A DNA stretch of 64,000 nt from Lottia gigantea (taxonomy: Eukaryota > Mollusca > Gastropoda > Lottiidae), in contig NW_008710013.1 in the NCBI RefSeq assembly GCF_000327385.1, forward strand, positions 522,329-586,328. The letters are read 5' to 3'. Positions 1-12,300 of the stretch are shown piece by piece (position 1 is the first letter of the stretch; every line of letters starts with the position of its first letter). The translations under genes and the position numbers were made by a program. The notes beneath the pieces were generated by a model. It saw only the letters and a list, made by a program, of their open reading frames with translations, made no database searches and had not been told where the DNA came from.

Positions 1-129
1 ATCAATAAGCACATAGATAAAACCAGAAGACTTCATGAAGCTATCCACATCAGAAGATATCAGCCTGACCTTAACAGAGATGAAGGTGTTCGTTTATCGC
101 ATGCATATGATAAACTTATCAACTTGTAA
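1..129 (+). mobile_element. 3' end of a Penelope-like (GIY-YIG) retroelement ORF, partial
   Basis: An open frame enters from the left edge and stops at 127-129. Its 42 residues include RRLHEAIHIRRY, then LNRDEGVRLSHAYDKLI. The pattern of an EAI-x-I helix followed by LNRDEG and a short SH-x-YD tail is what I know from the C-terminal GIY-YIG endonuclease of Penelope-like elements; the Glu of EAI would be the GIY-YIG glutamate. The rest of the element (reverse transcriptase and GIY-YIG core) would lie outside the window. It lies opposite and downstream of CLYBL. Another element class that carries a GIY-YIG domain is possible. Confidence 0.55.
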
Positions 130-645
130 TTATTCATATTCAAAAACAATTTCCAACTTTAAGCATAGTTAGTTATATGAACAATGTAATTTCTATTAAT
201 AAAAGACTCCAATACTAGCAATAGTTGTTTATTTAATCTTCAATTAATCTTTTTTAATTCATTTACTTTACTTCAATTATTTTACTTAATCAGCCTGTAT
301 GTTATTTTAAGAATTATATACCTCTTATTGTACCTGTTAAAATTTAATGTAATGTATCAATAAACCATTTATCTCTTGTGTGTTCTTAATAATAAGCATT
401 AATGTATATATAGTTTGCCCATCACTTCTTCTCATTATGTGCCTGAGGACGACGGGGGAAACACGTCGAAACGTTGCATAAAACTTTAACCAGTGATTGT
501 TGTTCCATAAAGCTGTGTCTATATATCGTACTCACAATTGCTAAATGCCATTCAAAGACTTTATATAATTATATCATACTGAATTTTAAATCAATAGCAA
601 TAACCTAAATACATCAAATTATCAAAATCATCCTGCTCTCAAGTC
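130..645. other. Downstream flank of retroelement end and CLYBL; no gene seen
   Basis: AT-rich sequence with no supported exon. Bases ~435-480 hold a short GC-richer block (CCTGAGGACGACGGGG followed by CACGTCGAAACGTT). It resembles the non-coding tail often found after Penelope-like ORFs, so the element may extend to about 540. Confidence 0.4.
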
Positions 646-771
646 TCAAATTGTTAATAATAAAGGACAAATATCATTAAATTCAGCCTTCGCCAATGTT
701 CGTTGAACATTGACTTTGCCATGGAAGGCTGACATATTTCCAGGTAAATTGGCAAGAGCAAAGAACTCTGT
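646..771 (-). CDS. CLYBL: Candidate terminal exon of CLYBL
   Basis: A minus-strand acceptor (CTTTAG at 777-772) opens an in-phase stretch of 41 codons to TGA at 648-646. It begins TEFFALANLPGN and continues SAFHGKVNVQRTLAKAEF. Seen: phase 0 matches the end of the 1373-1195 exon, and total length fits the family. Against it: the usual MID-x-P motif is absent. The true last exon could lie to the left of the window. Confidence 0.38.
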   Translation of the reverse strand, partial: TEFFALANLPGNMSAFHGKVNVQRTLAKAEFNDICPLLLTI

Positions 772-3700
772 CTAAAGATTGATTTTGATTGGTTAGAATA
801 GGATAGTAATTTGCAATCAAGACGAAATAGTTTTCATATCTAAAAGATTATTGTACTCAAATAACAATATTTCATGAATAATTATTGGTTGTTTTATTAT
901 TTATCATTTGAACGGAAACAAGCTTTATGTTATGGCGATCTAAATTCAATACAGTGGGGTAACTAGCAGAATTCTAGTCAAATATTTTGCTTAACAACGA
1001 TATTATTAACGCACTTTTGCATATTTAGTTACAACACAGTTGACTTCTTTTTCCAGATAAGTCCAAATCTAAGCGCCTTTCTAGTAATAGAGGCCCCCGG
1101 TGGCTCAGCTTGATCGATATGACGACGTTTTCTTATGCAAGTCAGAGGGACTGACATGAAAAGAGAGTTGAGCCAACAATGTATGTAATAATACCTTTCC
1201 CGTTTCTTGATGATGTTCAAAAGCCTGTATTAGTTCTGTTGCCCATTCTATTTTATCTGTACTTGGCGTGAAAGCTTCATTTACCACTGGCACTTGATTG
1301 GGATGTATAATCTGTTTTCCAGTATACCCCATTCGAGCTCCTTCTAACGACTGTCTCTTTAATGATTCCATATCTAAAATCATAACATGGCAGTTTGTAA
1401 ATGTGCAGCAAATTAATTTGATCTGGACGATTATTTACCTTGCAATTTAGCTATATATTTCGTCACCAATGGTAGCATTTCATGTTGATAATACCAATAA
1501 AATAATTACAAACCTTTAAGATCTATAGATACCATATCAATAGCTTGTAATTTGTAAGCTTTGGCTGTCATTACTACCTGTTGCCTTGCGAACATGATTT
1601 CAGATCCTTCAGAACTTCTAGTTGCACCTATATAACATAAGAGAGGTCATATTATAACCTTTGGAGGGGGATCATGTAGTCCTTTAGTCCTTACTTCACT
1701 TCATATTATTTGTTTGATTGTAACTGACGGTAAGGTTCTTTGATAAGAAAAAAATTTTCGATGTTATTATATTCTATAGTTTATATTTTCAAACAGGCCA
1801 ATTGACCTTGCGATTCGTAATGGATATTAACCACATCAGTTGGTTAAATCAATACAAATATTTTATTGCTACTGCAATATTTTTTGAATGATACCACTAT
1901 AGAAGTAAACATCTAAATTATAAAAGTACATGTTACCAGATACGACCGCGATTGGTCAGTCACTTCTCTTATTATACGGAGATGAAAGTGTTTATTATAT
2001 TTGTGATATTAAACTAGATTTCTATAACAGAAGTACAGTATGCACCGTAACATATCAGAATCAAAGCAGCAAAATGAAAAAAAAACCTATATCTGCACAA
2101 AAGTCATCTGAACCAAACACAACGCCATCAATGTGGTAAATCCCTTCCTTGGTGTGTTGTGTAGCTGCGTTCAAGGTGTCTCTTAGATTCATTATACCAA
2201 TTGCACTCTCAACATACGTTATCAAATAAGGTTGATAGTTTTTAATATTCTTATCTTTTAGCACGGCTTGAAATTGATTTGTAAACTGAAATGTAAATGT
2301 GACAAGAATTGTTTCTTTTGATACTTGTAAAAGTATACAAAATACACTTAAATTGCTCTGCTAGGTGCCGCAGACTCGAATCCTCCTCAAAGTTAGAAAC
2401 ATTCATGTGCATGTGCTTTAGAGAGTCGGCTCTGTGTTGTTTTCACCCCTAATACCAATAATAGTCTGCTAGGCGATTACGTGTCCTCCCCCCCCCCCCC
2501 CTCAAGGTAAGAAAAATTCTGATGCCTGTGCCGGTGCTTTTGAGAGTCGACCAGGTGTATAGAATATAGAATGATGTTGCTAAGATGGGTAAGTATGTCT
2601 TCTTTTAACCACCAATCTAATACAATATTTTGTTGTTTGCTGATATGGTTAGTCTACATTTTAATCACATTTCATAAAAAATCGGCAACAAGTCGTATAG
2701 TTTTCAGATCGATCTTGCTTGCACATTTATACAATTTGATTTGATTCACAGATCGTCAATTTTCAATTGTGGGGAATCATAAGAAATATCGAATAAGGGG
2801 TCATTTATATGATATGATACCGCTACCATTGTACCCTGTGACTATCTTTGAAAAGTAACTTGTTACTTCCAATCACCAAAATCTGTTAACAAACCATTAT
2901 TCAAGGAGTGTAAGTGTTGTGTAGGCATGGATATGTAGCCTATGATAAGTATGTTTATTTCCTTACAAATTCTAATTCAAGTTAACCTTACCATTTGCAG
3001 TTCTTCAACATAGTCAACTTTAGGTAAAAGGATAGTTTGTGGGAGGTTTGTAGCAGAAAGAATAACATTTAGATCATCCTGATAAAGACCACTCGAGACA
3101 GAATTTATTCTTACAGCTATATCTGTAATACCAAACTCCATTGTATCTAACACTTTACATACGTTTTCTCTGGCCTGGGCCTGAAAGTACAAAACCATCA
3201 TCGTTCCGGTTTTTTTTTATAAGCTTTTATTTTTTAATGAGGCTACAAAAAACGAAACGAAATTTTGGTCTAGAAATGTCTATATTAAAAAATCAAATCT
3301 TATAATGCAAGTTCTAATTTTATTTGGACTGCACTACAATTCGACTACCATCAAACATTGTCAATGTCATTTGACTTACGGAGCTTCAATATGAATAGAC
3401 CAGATCTGAAGAATTCCAAAAACAACATTACCAAACCATCCGATTGAATCTGGTCCTATTACCAATTAACACTAACTACCTCACTATTAGTTTACCTGAT
3501 TTACATGATCTTTGATCTGCATTAAGCATTAAGGGCTTCTAGATCACCGCGGTATTTTTTTGTACGTGCGCATTGTGAAAAATAGAGAAAAAGGGGTATA
3601 ACTCGGGTTGTATTGGTTTGATTTCATTTACTGTATCGTGGAGGGGTTGAATTTTACGTTGTCAACTTCCAAGCTATGTTCATGTTAGATTTAAATTGGT

Positions 3701-4783
3701 TCAAAGTTTCAGGAGAGACGCGGCTACGTTTCGGTTTTCAAGTGTCTGACATCTTGTCTTCATGAATCTATATTTGGAGTTTCAATTCCATTCAAAAATA
3801 TGTAGACCAGGACGCAGTTTTCCCATGTTTGTAGGCCAAGTATTTTTTGTGTGAAATACCTCTTACATTTGATTCAATGTGCAGCATAATGGCGTCTTTC
3901 AAATTGCATTGCATAATATTATGCTTGTCAGGCTGATTGGTATGTAGCTGCTTGCGTAAGTCTTCTTTCCTTTCTTGAAAATCTGTACCATATGAGCTGT
4001 TTTCCATTCCCCTGGAGGGAAGCCTTCTTATTTATATTTGTCTATCTTTGACTTTTCGTTGCTGGAAGCGGACGTTAATTTGTCATCTATCACTACCACA
4101 ACCACCACCACAAGATTTGCTCGAAAGGATAAGGATATCTGTATACACATTGATACCAATTTGTTGATGGTGATATCATGTTCTGGTACTATGGGTAAAC
4201 CTCTTGGTCACGATACATATGTTTGCACAGGCCATTAATTTTATAGCGATTTTATAGACCTGCTTACTCGCCATATCAATTTTCAAAATTTGTTGGTAGG
4301 CCTATGGCCTGACATGTATCACGGATAATAATAATTGGTAAAATTTAAGAAAAAATAAAAGAAAATGACTTTTTGGTCAGTGGGTATATCTGCTGGATAA
4401 GCTAACGGGAAGATTTGATGACTTGATCACACTTAATGAATCAATGTCAAGAATAGGGAATAGGGCTAACCTTCTAAACACTAAGCTGCTCGATACATCC
4501 CCTGTTCGATGACAAAATATTTAAGCTATAATGTTACCTTCATATTTAAAGCTACACCATCTTCACACTCCAGAACGGCACAATCAGTATTCAGCTTTGG
4601 TACTTTCTGTAGTTTCTTTATATCATGACCAGGAATATACATTAAACTTCTCCTGGGAATGTATTTCTTTTCTGTGGAATCTGTGTTGAAATATCTGACG
4701 GATGAAATTATAAACGCGTTCTGCTTGTGCGTATTTCTTTCTAGTTTCTTTATTAAAGACCGACAACTTTTCAAGAATTTCAT
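646..4783 (-). CDS. CLYBL: Citramalyl-CoA lyase, mitochondrial (CLYBL)
   Basis: Mitochondrial enzyme of the HpcH/HpaI aldolase superfamily that cleaves citramalyl-CoA in itaconate/C5 metabolism and protects B12. Exons on the minus strand: 4783-4538, 3180-2992, 2285-2087, 1627-1514, 1373-1195 and, tentatively, 771-646. All have AG/GT borders and matching phases, and they sum to 350 residues (human ~340). Family motifs in order: a basic N-terminal presequence (~1-40), RRSLMYIPGHD, AVLECEDGVA, RINSVSSGL, LLPKVDY, TYVESAIGIMN with the metal-binding Glu, VVFGSDDF with the metal-binding Asp, and GYTGKQIIHPNQ. The last exon fits phase and length but matches the family only weakly (FHGK...AKAEF where mammals have FQGSMIDMP), so the C-terminus is uncertain. 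The gene is head-to-head with SYCP1. Confidence 0.9.
2357..2560. repeat. Imperfect ~110 bp dimer with a 14-C run in a CLYBL intron
   Basis: CTGCTAGG starts two related stretches (near 2357 and 2465). Each continues through CCTC-rich DNA to a GTGC-TTT-GAGAGTCG box. The second copy contains a run of 14 C at 2488-2501. The first carries GACTCGAATCC, which looks a little like a tRNA B box. I cannot show a complete SINE. Confidence 0.45.
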
Positions 4784-5109
4784 GATGATCAGCTATTCGT
4801 GTACAAAATAATCTAAAAAAATAAACAGTGAAGATAAATTAAGAAATGATTTAAGAGTTTAATTAAACCATAACAATATGCCGCTCTATAGTCAAATTTG
4901 TAAGTCAATTTGAAGCCTTATAATGCCTGTAATTTGTATTGGAAAAGAAGGATTCGGATTACTGACAAAAACGTGAACAATTCTGGCAACACAAATCGTG
5001 CGAGTTCGCTTTATTTACATTACTTATTCTAGTCATGAGAATCAAATAGCTCCACACACTCTGGTAATTCATTTGCCATCTGTTAATGTTAAATCTCAAC
5101 CTTCTAATA

Positions 5110-5936
5110 CAGTGGTGTAACCTATTTTCGTTGATATAAGGATTCGACACCGAATTTCGTCAAAGTTAAATAAACGAAAAAAAATTTTTATGTCTTAGAT
5201 GTTTCCTCAGATATTCTACAAAATGATAAAAATTGGTTTGTTTCGATTTTCTTTATAATCCTTCACTTTGACCCATATTTCATGAGCAACCAACTCGGTA
5301 ACGGCGGCAGAATGCGTCACCTATTTTCGTGTACAATGTTTGATCTACAAATAAGTCTAGAAAAACACGTTGTATGGATACCGGGTGGTATAATTAACTT
5401 CTCTTAGTATTTATCTTTAATATCAATTCATTATAACTAGTGACAATTCCTTGAAAGAACCACGATTTAAAAAAAAAATAGTGACTGACAAAATATGATA
5501 TGTAGCGTGATTTATTGCTAAAAGTCACTGAAACAACATAAGAATATGGTCCACTTTGTGTTCCATAGAAATTTTCTGCTGACACAGAATCCGCTAGTTG
5601 ATCACGTGACTTCATTCGTTGGATTACATTCTAGCAGACGACACTTGGAATTCCGATTACCGCTTGGGATTATAAGGAAATTCGGCCGATAAAAAATGAT
5701 GACGTTTGGTAATAAGTGAAATCCGCCATTTTGTATTTGTCAAAGTATGTATACATTAATACATTTTACCTTGCTTGAAACTACTGAATTCATTCTACTA
5801 GCTGATATTGTACAGAAAACCCATGTTTATCAAACCAAACTAATGCGGAGGTCGCGCAAGGTCGCTCATGTAAATCATTAATCCTTTCCGGAAATCCACG
5901 AATAATAGGTTTCCACGAAATTAGGTTACTTGACTG
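5110..5936. mobile_element. Full-length TA-flanked MITE (family 1, ~827 bp)
   Basis: The left terminus CAGTGGTGTAACCTATTTTC and the right terminus (reverse complement CAGTCAAGTAACCTAATTTC) form inverted repeats, each bordered by TA (5108-5109 and 5937-5938). The interior has no transposase. TA duplication suggests a Tc1/mariner-type transposase acting in trans. Related sequence recurs at 42531-42826, 42828-43142, 39810-40580 and 58395. It sits just upstream of CLYBL, so it may lie in the promoter region. Confidence 0.75.
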
Positions 5937-5995
5937 TACTTCTATAATTTTTTCCAGAAATCTCGTTGAAAACTTTGCAATATGTCACATGACGG

Positions 5996-6992
5996 TGAGT
6001 TCGTTTTGCCGCATTGCCCAACTTGCCACATCGTGCCCAACTGCACAAAAACGACATGTAAAACGAAACTAAAGGTTTCTGATAAAATCCGGAATGGCCA
6101 TTTTTTACATGAAACGAAATATTTTAATCTGTTATTATGTATAATTTGGACCTGTTAGGGAAATCGAAACTATAGTTTTGTGGTAAAATCTGGAATAAGA
6201 TAAATACCAAGTACAAACGATCAGAACCGTAATACAAAATACATAAATCAGTAAAACGAAACGACAAGTGCAATAAATAAATTTGGTAATAACTTGTAAG
6301 AGTAATGTCCCTCTACTGCGTGCCAATAACGTCACCCTCGTGCTAGAAAAAATGGCAACTGAAATGTCTGAAAGTGAAAATCTTCTGAAGAGTAAATCAG
6401 AATTATCAAGCGAGGAGAAGTTTAAAATTCTCGTATTCGATGTGCTCTATAATTAGGCAGTGGCTCAACCCCCAGAATGTCCTGGCAGAAGCTGGGGTTG
6501 ATTGGCTCCACACTACTAACTCCAAAAATCGACGAACCTGCGATTTTGTAGAAAAAAGAAAAATTAGATAGTGGACCACAGCCATATACGCCCACCACGG
6601 CATGCGGATGGTAAATATTCAAGATTTTGGGGCAAGGGCAATAACTCTATTTCTAACGGTCGAAAATAGCTAAAATTCAAACATAATCTTCGTTTTATGA
6701 ATATGTATACACAAACCGAATTTCATTTGATTCCATCAAAAAATGTAGTTTTTAGAGCGTTTACAAGCAAACGTTGACGGACGGACGGACGGACGGGGGT
6801 GCCGACAATATACGTCCACATAGATGTGGGCGTATAAAAATCGATGCGGGACACCATATTAAAATATTTCGTTTCATGTGAAACAAATGGCCATTCCGGA
6901 TTTTATCAGAACCCTTTAGTTTCGTTTTACAAGTCGTTCTTGTGCAGTTGGGCACGATGCGTCAAGTTGGGCAATGCGGCAAAACGAACCCA
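5996..6992. mobile_element. Element with ~135 bp terminal inverted repeats, containing a nested core-repeat element
   Basis: Sequence 5996-6130 (starting GAGTTCGTTTTGCCGCATTG) is repeated in inverse orientation at 6860-6992 with only scattered differences. Both arms contain AAATCCGGAATGGCCATT. The interior carries the 3' part of a GTGGGCGTATAAAA element (about 6565-6838). No coding potential is visible. It looks like a foldback-type or long-TIR non-autonomous transposon with a second insertion inside. Confidence 0.65.
6565..6838 (+). mobile_element. Core-repeat (pearl/HINE-like) element, short copy
   Basis: It starts near GATAGTGGACCACAGCC with CATATACGCCCACC. Then come core sequence (GGGGCAAGGGCAATAACTC type), an ACGG microsatellite at ~6776-6796, and a terminal hairpin GTCCACATAGATGTGGGC ending GTATAAAA. 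The tetranucleotide after core repeats and the terminal hairpin are features known for Helentron-associated elements of bivalves (pearl). Assignment to that class is inference. Confidence 0.55.
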
Positions 6993-8431
6993 CGGGTCAC
7001 ATGAAAGCCTGGTCAATGCTTAGTTTCTGGACAAAAATTCAATATATGAAAACCCCCAAAAGGATGGGAGAAGGAGGATTTCTAAAAATAGCACGGACTA
7101 CATACGGTAGCATACAATATCTATACTCTCTGGGTGGATCCAGCTAAAACGAACCATAGTGGCAATAATATTATTACCGCTGTGAAACGAACTGGGATGC
7201 CAGTGTAAACAAGAGTTGTCTTTCCAATATTTACCTTAGTAGACTCTAGTAAAGTAAATAAGCACAAACTATTGTTTTACTCCTAAAAGATACAATAAGT
7301 TCTCAATAATTCCACTTCCTTTTCCCTTAACATTGCAAAAAGAGTCAAATTCCGACGAAAATATCTGCACCATAGATATTCTATGTTATGATCTGCATCT
7401 GACCGTCGTGAAAATCAAGACTAAGTCCTACTGACCTTCACCTTGACCTCACTCTCGATTTCAATCTAGCAGACGACAAACGTTGCATCGTTGTTATTTG
7501 TACCTGAGTTAATAGCATACATTGCGATAAGAGGTTGATTTATTGACATATTTTGAATTGATTCACTGTCGCATGGCAATATTTGTCGAAGTGGAATCTT
7601 TGAAATCGTATGTTATTTCATACTAGGATTAAAATAGACCTCTCCCTACGAGCCGAGTCTCCAGTAGGCCTAGCTCTGACCTACGTCGTATATTTAGTTT
7701 CTTGCTGTTCAACCTGTAAAGATCTGTGTTTGTTTGTCGTAGGCTACGACTCTGGCCACATTGAGTTTCTAAATTGAATTTTTTCTCTCATGTCACAATT
7801 TTTCACAAATATTCAAAATATGATTTTCAAGTGCATACCAATTGTCTTAGAATGCCTTTGGGTCCATGAATATATAAGTTTTAAAAATTTTGCACTTCAA
7901 ATGCTCTCTCCAAGAAATTTCATGTGAAAATGACACATTTTGAACTGAAAATCTGCCTCTGTAAAATCATAGTTTCAAATAATTTTGTTTTCAATGGTTG
8001 GCATTTTCATCAACCTAAAGACAATATAAGACTCACAGCAATATTTGGAGATTGATATTTCAAGTCATACAAAAATGATAGCCCTACTAAAATATTATGA
8101 CGACTTTAGTTCCGATGGCTTAGGCTTAGCCCTTCTAGTTTAGGCCTAACTCCTACAATGTTCAAATTCAAATGAATTAGAAAGACAAACTTTTGAAAAA
8201 AGTGTTACATGTTTTCCCCAATAATATGTGACAGAATGCAATAGTTTGAAAATTTTCTTTGGTAATCCTCTCAGAGGTCCTAATTTAGTCAGTCTATCTA
8301 CTTTTTGTACACCCAGTCTTGGGAGGCTGGCAATGCCACTGTCTAGATTTTTAAATCTATATAGACTATGCTGAAAGCTTAATGTTTTAGTTATTGTAGA
8401 TAATAAATTTTTCTGTTTTTTTTTTTTGTAG
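6993..8431. other. CLYBL/SYCP1 intergenic region, likely SYCP1 promoter and 5'UTR intron
   Basis: No coding exon found. A clear acceptor (T-run then GTAG at 8428-8431) precedes the SYCP1 start exon, so an untranslated first exon probably lies somewhere in this stretch. I cannot place it. Confidence 0.4.
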
Positions 8432-8452
8432 TGAAAAAATAAGATTGCAGTA

Positions 8453-9320
8453 ATGCAGTCTCAAATGAGGCAGTATCAACAGCCAGTTTTTAAGCCTCTG
8501 AATTCAGCAGAAACTTCTAATCTGTCTTCATTGCAAGTAGGTTTCATAAGATCCATAAAGTAACTAGATGCTAGTATCTGGTTACAATACAACTATAAAC
8601 GAGTGTTTTGATGATTTCATGGATGGATAAGATCATTATTATAAACTTATGATCTTTCTTGCTTTTCTCAGAGTAAATTTAAAGCATTTTCAAAGTTTTC
8701 TACAAAGAAATTCCTGAATTGATGTCCATAAAAGTTTATCTTTTCTCATGCAGCAGTCAAGATCAAGAGTGAATAATGTGAATCAAACCAGTGGCAGTCC
8801 TTTTCAAATAGCTAGACCAAATGGTAACCTTTGTATTTTAGTTCTTGCACACTTAACGTCTGAAATGAAGTTTTTACGTACGGGTGCCTGATTGGTCTGA
8901 TGAAGACCATGCATGCTGTGTACAGTAAGGGAAAGTTTGCCAGGACAGCCCCGATGCATATATCCTATAACACACATGGCCTTAGTTTATTGTCCCATCA
9001 GAACGACTAAATGCTCTTTCCAGCCCCTCTTGAAAAATTTCGAAGGTATATCTTGAACTATGCGATGGTGGCTTTGATGTACATGAAGGATGTTAGTTTT
9101 CAAGGTAGGCTTAGACCATGCATAGTAAAAAAAGTTGTAGTAAATGTATTGATATTTTATAGAAATGCATACCATGTCACAACAAGCTTCAAGAACAGCT
9201 CAACAACAAGATCAGACAACTGGCACTGAAAGACTATCTTCATTACATGCTAAACTGCATCAAGAAGCTGATAAAATCAGGAAATGGAAAACACAGACAG
9301 AGATTGAATTGAAACAGAAG
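8453..9320 (+). CDS. SYCP1: SYCP1 exons 1-3 (N-terminal head and start of coiled coil)
   Basis: Coding exons 8453-8536, 8754-8823 (acceptor CAGCAG, so 8757 is an alternative start) and 9163-9320. They encode MQSQMRQYQQPVF..., a Ser/Gln-rich stretch, and the conserved block LHAKLHQEADKIRKWK that opens the SYCP1 central domain. Phases are 0, 1 and 0. The segment after KWKTQTEIELKQK (vertebrate ESKLQENRKIIEAQ region, about 15-20 residues) is not found before the next exon at 12171. Confidence 0.9.
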
Positions 9321-12300
9321 GTATGAAAATACAATATGTTGCATAAGCTTAACCAGTGACAGAATACTAGGTAATGTAGTCTGTGGGTATCTTCATTACA
9401 AGTCCTTAACATGATTTATTAATCTCACGTTGGTTGTGATCGTTCCTACCTGTTTTTAGGAGGATACAAAAGCATATGATGTGTCTGTCATCAATATACA
9501 ATATAATACATTCATACAGTGCTTCTACATGTAGAATTCTTGTAACGATTGATAGTAGTCTGTCCATCGTCACAGTATGCATGTACAAATTTGCTACCTG
9601 GAAGTTGACAGGTAAGTTCCCAAAGTCAGCCATGAGGTATTGTAAATTGAATATTGACGTTTTGGCAGTATTGGGTAGGATGGCATTCCATGAGATACTC
9701 CATAGATTCAGAAAAAGACAAAGTTTGAAGACAGTTGTATTGACACTGGATCACTGTAGTGTAGTTTAGTAGTAGTAGTGTTTACGTGACCTTTATTACA
9801 TGACCTCAGCCATAACGATGGCAACACTGTTTCGTGGCTTTGGTGGAATTGTCCAAGTTGTAAGCCATAAGGTTGACTTAACGATTTACAGACATCAGTG
9901 GCTTTCAGTAGTATTATGTGTTTCAATCTGGCGCTGTTGTCCATCTGGGAAAGACATTAGGCAATGAAATAAGAACAAAGGAAGAAGAACTTTCCTTTAG
10001 GACTCCCTTGATATGGTGTGTACTGCACTCGTTTTGTTCAGGTTGAACTCTTTATGGGCAGCTAAGCATGAGTGAATTCTTTATATATTCTACAATGATG
10101 TGGAGACGCCTATAGTATGGTACAATGTGGAGGCCCCTCTGGCTATATTGACTTCATGCGGAGGATGCAAAGGCGGGAATAGCCTGCCCAAATGCTAACA
10201 GCAGTCTGTTTGGTTGGTCTAACATGGTGTGGTACAGAGTTGGGAAGGTAGCAAGTTGAGATAGAGGGACACATATTGTGTGTTTTTTATTGGGTGTCTA
10301 CAAAAGGAGAAGCCTACAATTGAATGAGAGGGCACATAGGATAACAANNNNNNNNNNNNNNNNNNNNNNNNNNNNNNNNNNNNNNNNNNNNNNNNNNTCG
10401 GAATCTATTTAGATTTACAGGTAAGCCAGTATCAAGGTATTCCTGTTTTTGGGATACTTTCACATTCTAATGTAGACGTACATTGCTCTCACCGGTTCTT
10501 CCATAATTGGCTTTTGAACACGATATAGACAACAAATTTGTTGTGAAGGTTATATCAACAAGATCTTGGACAAGTATAAATTTGGGTACAATTCGACAAA
10601 TACTAATCAAGTTTCAACCCTTGATACATTAAAGCTATGTTAAATGTGGCTTGTGAATGTGATAGAGCCAACAGTATATGGTCAAAATTTTGTGTGTATG
10701 TTTATATCCACATGTTTCGGTTTAAGCTGTATTTATGCAAGAAGTAGCTTGTAAATGCGATAGAGGCCACAGTTTATGTCAGAATTTTATGACATTTTGT
10801 GTATTGGTTTATATCCAGATGATCATGGACATATCTTGCTTGGCAAACGCTTGTTAAAAATGGCACCATAGGAAGGGCATTGTGATTTTCAAAGTGGTAC
10901 CGGTAATATATGAAGATCATCATAATGTTGTATTTTATTATGTTATAATTTATGCTGATCGTAAGTAAATGCTATTACAAAAAAACGAAGAAAAAAAAAA
11001 TCCAGACCGGAAGTGATACTTTGGCCGCCATATTGAAAAAACACACTTTTGTAAAACTCAAAATGGGGCCTCAGGGTAAATGTTAATATGCTCAAATTTG
11101 ATGTGAACATATTTCGCAATCGATTGTGCAAAAAACATTGGGAGCCGAATTTTTAATTTCGCTTTCTTTTTTGTGTCTCTTTGAGCTTGGTGTATGTATA
11201 TCTAATGACCTATTAGTTAGACACTTTGAATATGAATTCACCTATGACAAAAAAATTAATGTGGGCGTGGCACATCCGGGTTGAATTACTAATTGTTTGC
11301 ATTTAGGGGCAGGGGCATAACTCGCATAGGATATGTTTGTTCAAAAAGGGACTTCGCACACAATTCCCTCATCCTTTTAGCCAGTTTGTGTCAACAGCTC
11401 AGTTGTTTCCGCTTTATAGTTCGAAAAAAGGAACGGGTTTTAACATTTGGATATTTTCCCTTTTAGATTTTGACCTTTTTTGACTTTTGTTGACCTATAT
11501 CCTTTGACCTGTATGATGTAGAAGCTTGAAATTTGATACACGACATAACATTTTAAATATCAATTAATTTATGTCAAATAAATGAAATGGGCGTGGCACA
11601 TCTGGGTTAAATTACTCATTATTGACATTTTTGGCCAGGAGCATAATTTGCAAAGTATACATTTGTTCAAAATGGAACTTTGCATACAATTACCTCATGT
11701 TTTGAGCCACTTTGTCGCAGTCGTTTCCGCTTCATAGTTCAAAAAAGGGAACAGGTTTTGGAAATTCAAAATTTTCAATTTTTGACCTTGACCTATGTAG
11801 GATCAAACGTCATTGGCATTGGCTATCTATTTATACTTTTATATTTGCTGTCCTATGTCCACTTCGGGTTTTATTGCCGTGTGCAATTTGTAACTTTGAT
11901 GACTTATATCTCTTGATCTTGAACTTTTTAGACCTTCTCCTTTACAAGATCAAAGGTCATTGGCCTTGGCTATCTGCTGATACTTTCATTTGTGAGGTCT
12001 GGCGTCTACGGTATTAGAATCTGTTAAATAATAAAAATTTCTCAACTTTAGACTGTTCTTGCACTTGACCTAATTATCGTCGAAGGTTGATTTTTTCAAG
12101 GTCTTTAGCAAATTGCTACATTTACAAAGTCCCACTCTGTGCCACGTGTGGCTCTAGTCAGTTTGTTTAGTTTGAAATGCCTTTACTTCAGCTTCAAAAT
12201 GAAAATCTAAGCTTACAACTTAAGGAAGAAATCGACCACAGAGAAGACATCCTTCAGAGGTATGTAAGAGAGTCCTTTGATACTATGTGCTTCCTTCATA

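Noticed and set aside
2357-2420. tRNA-like GACTCGAATCC box
   Set aside because: No A box or cloverleaf can be built around it; not called as tRNA or SINE.
9476-9944. ORFs on both strands in the SYCP1 intron before the gap
   Set aside because: No domain, no splice support and no similarity to the missing SYCP1 segment.
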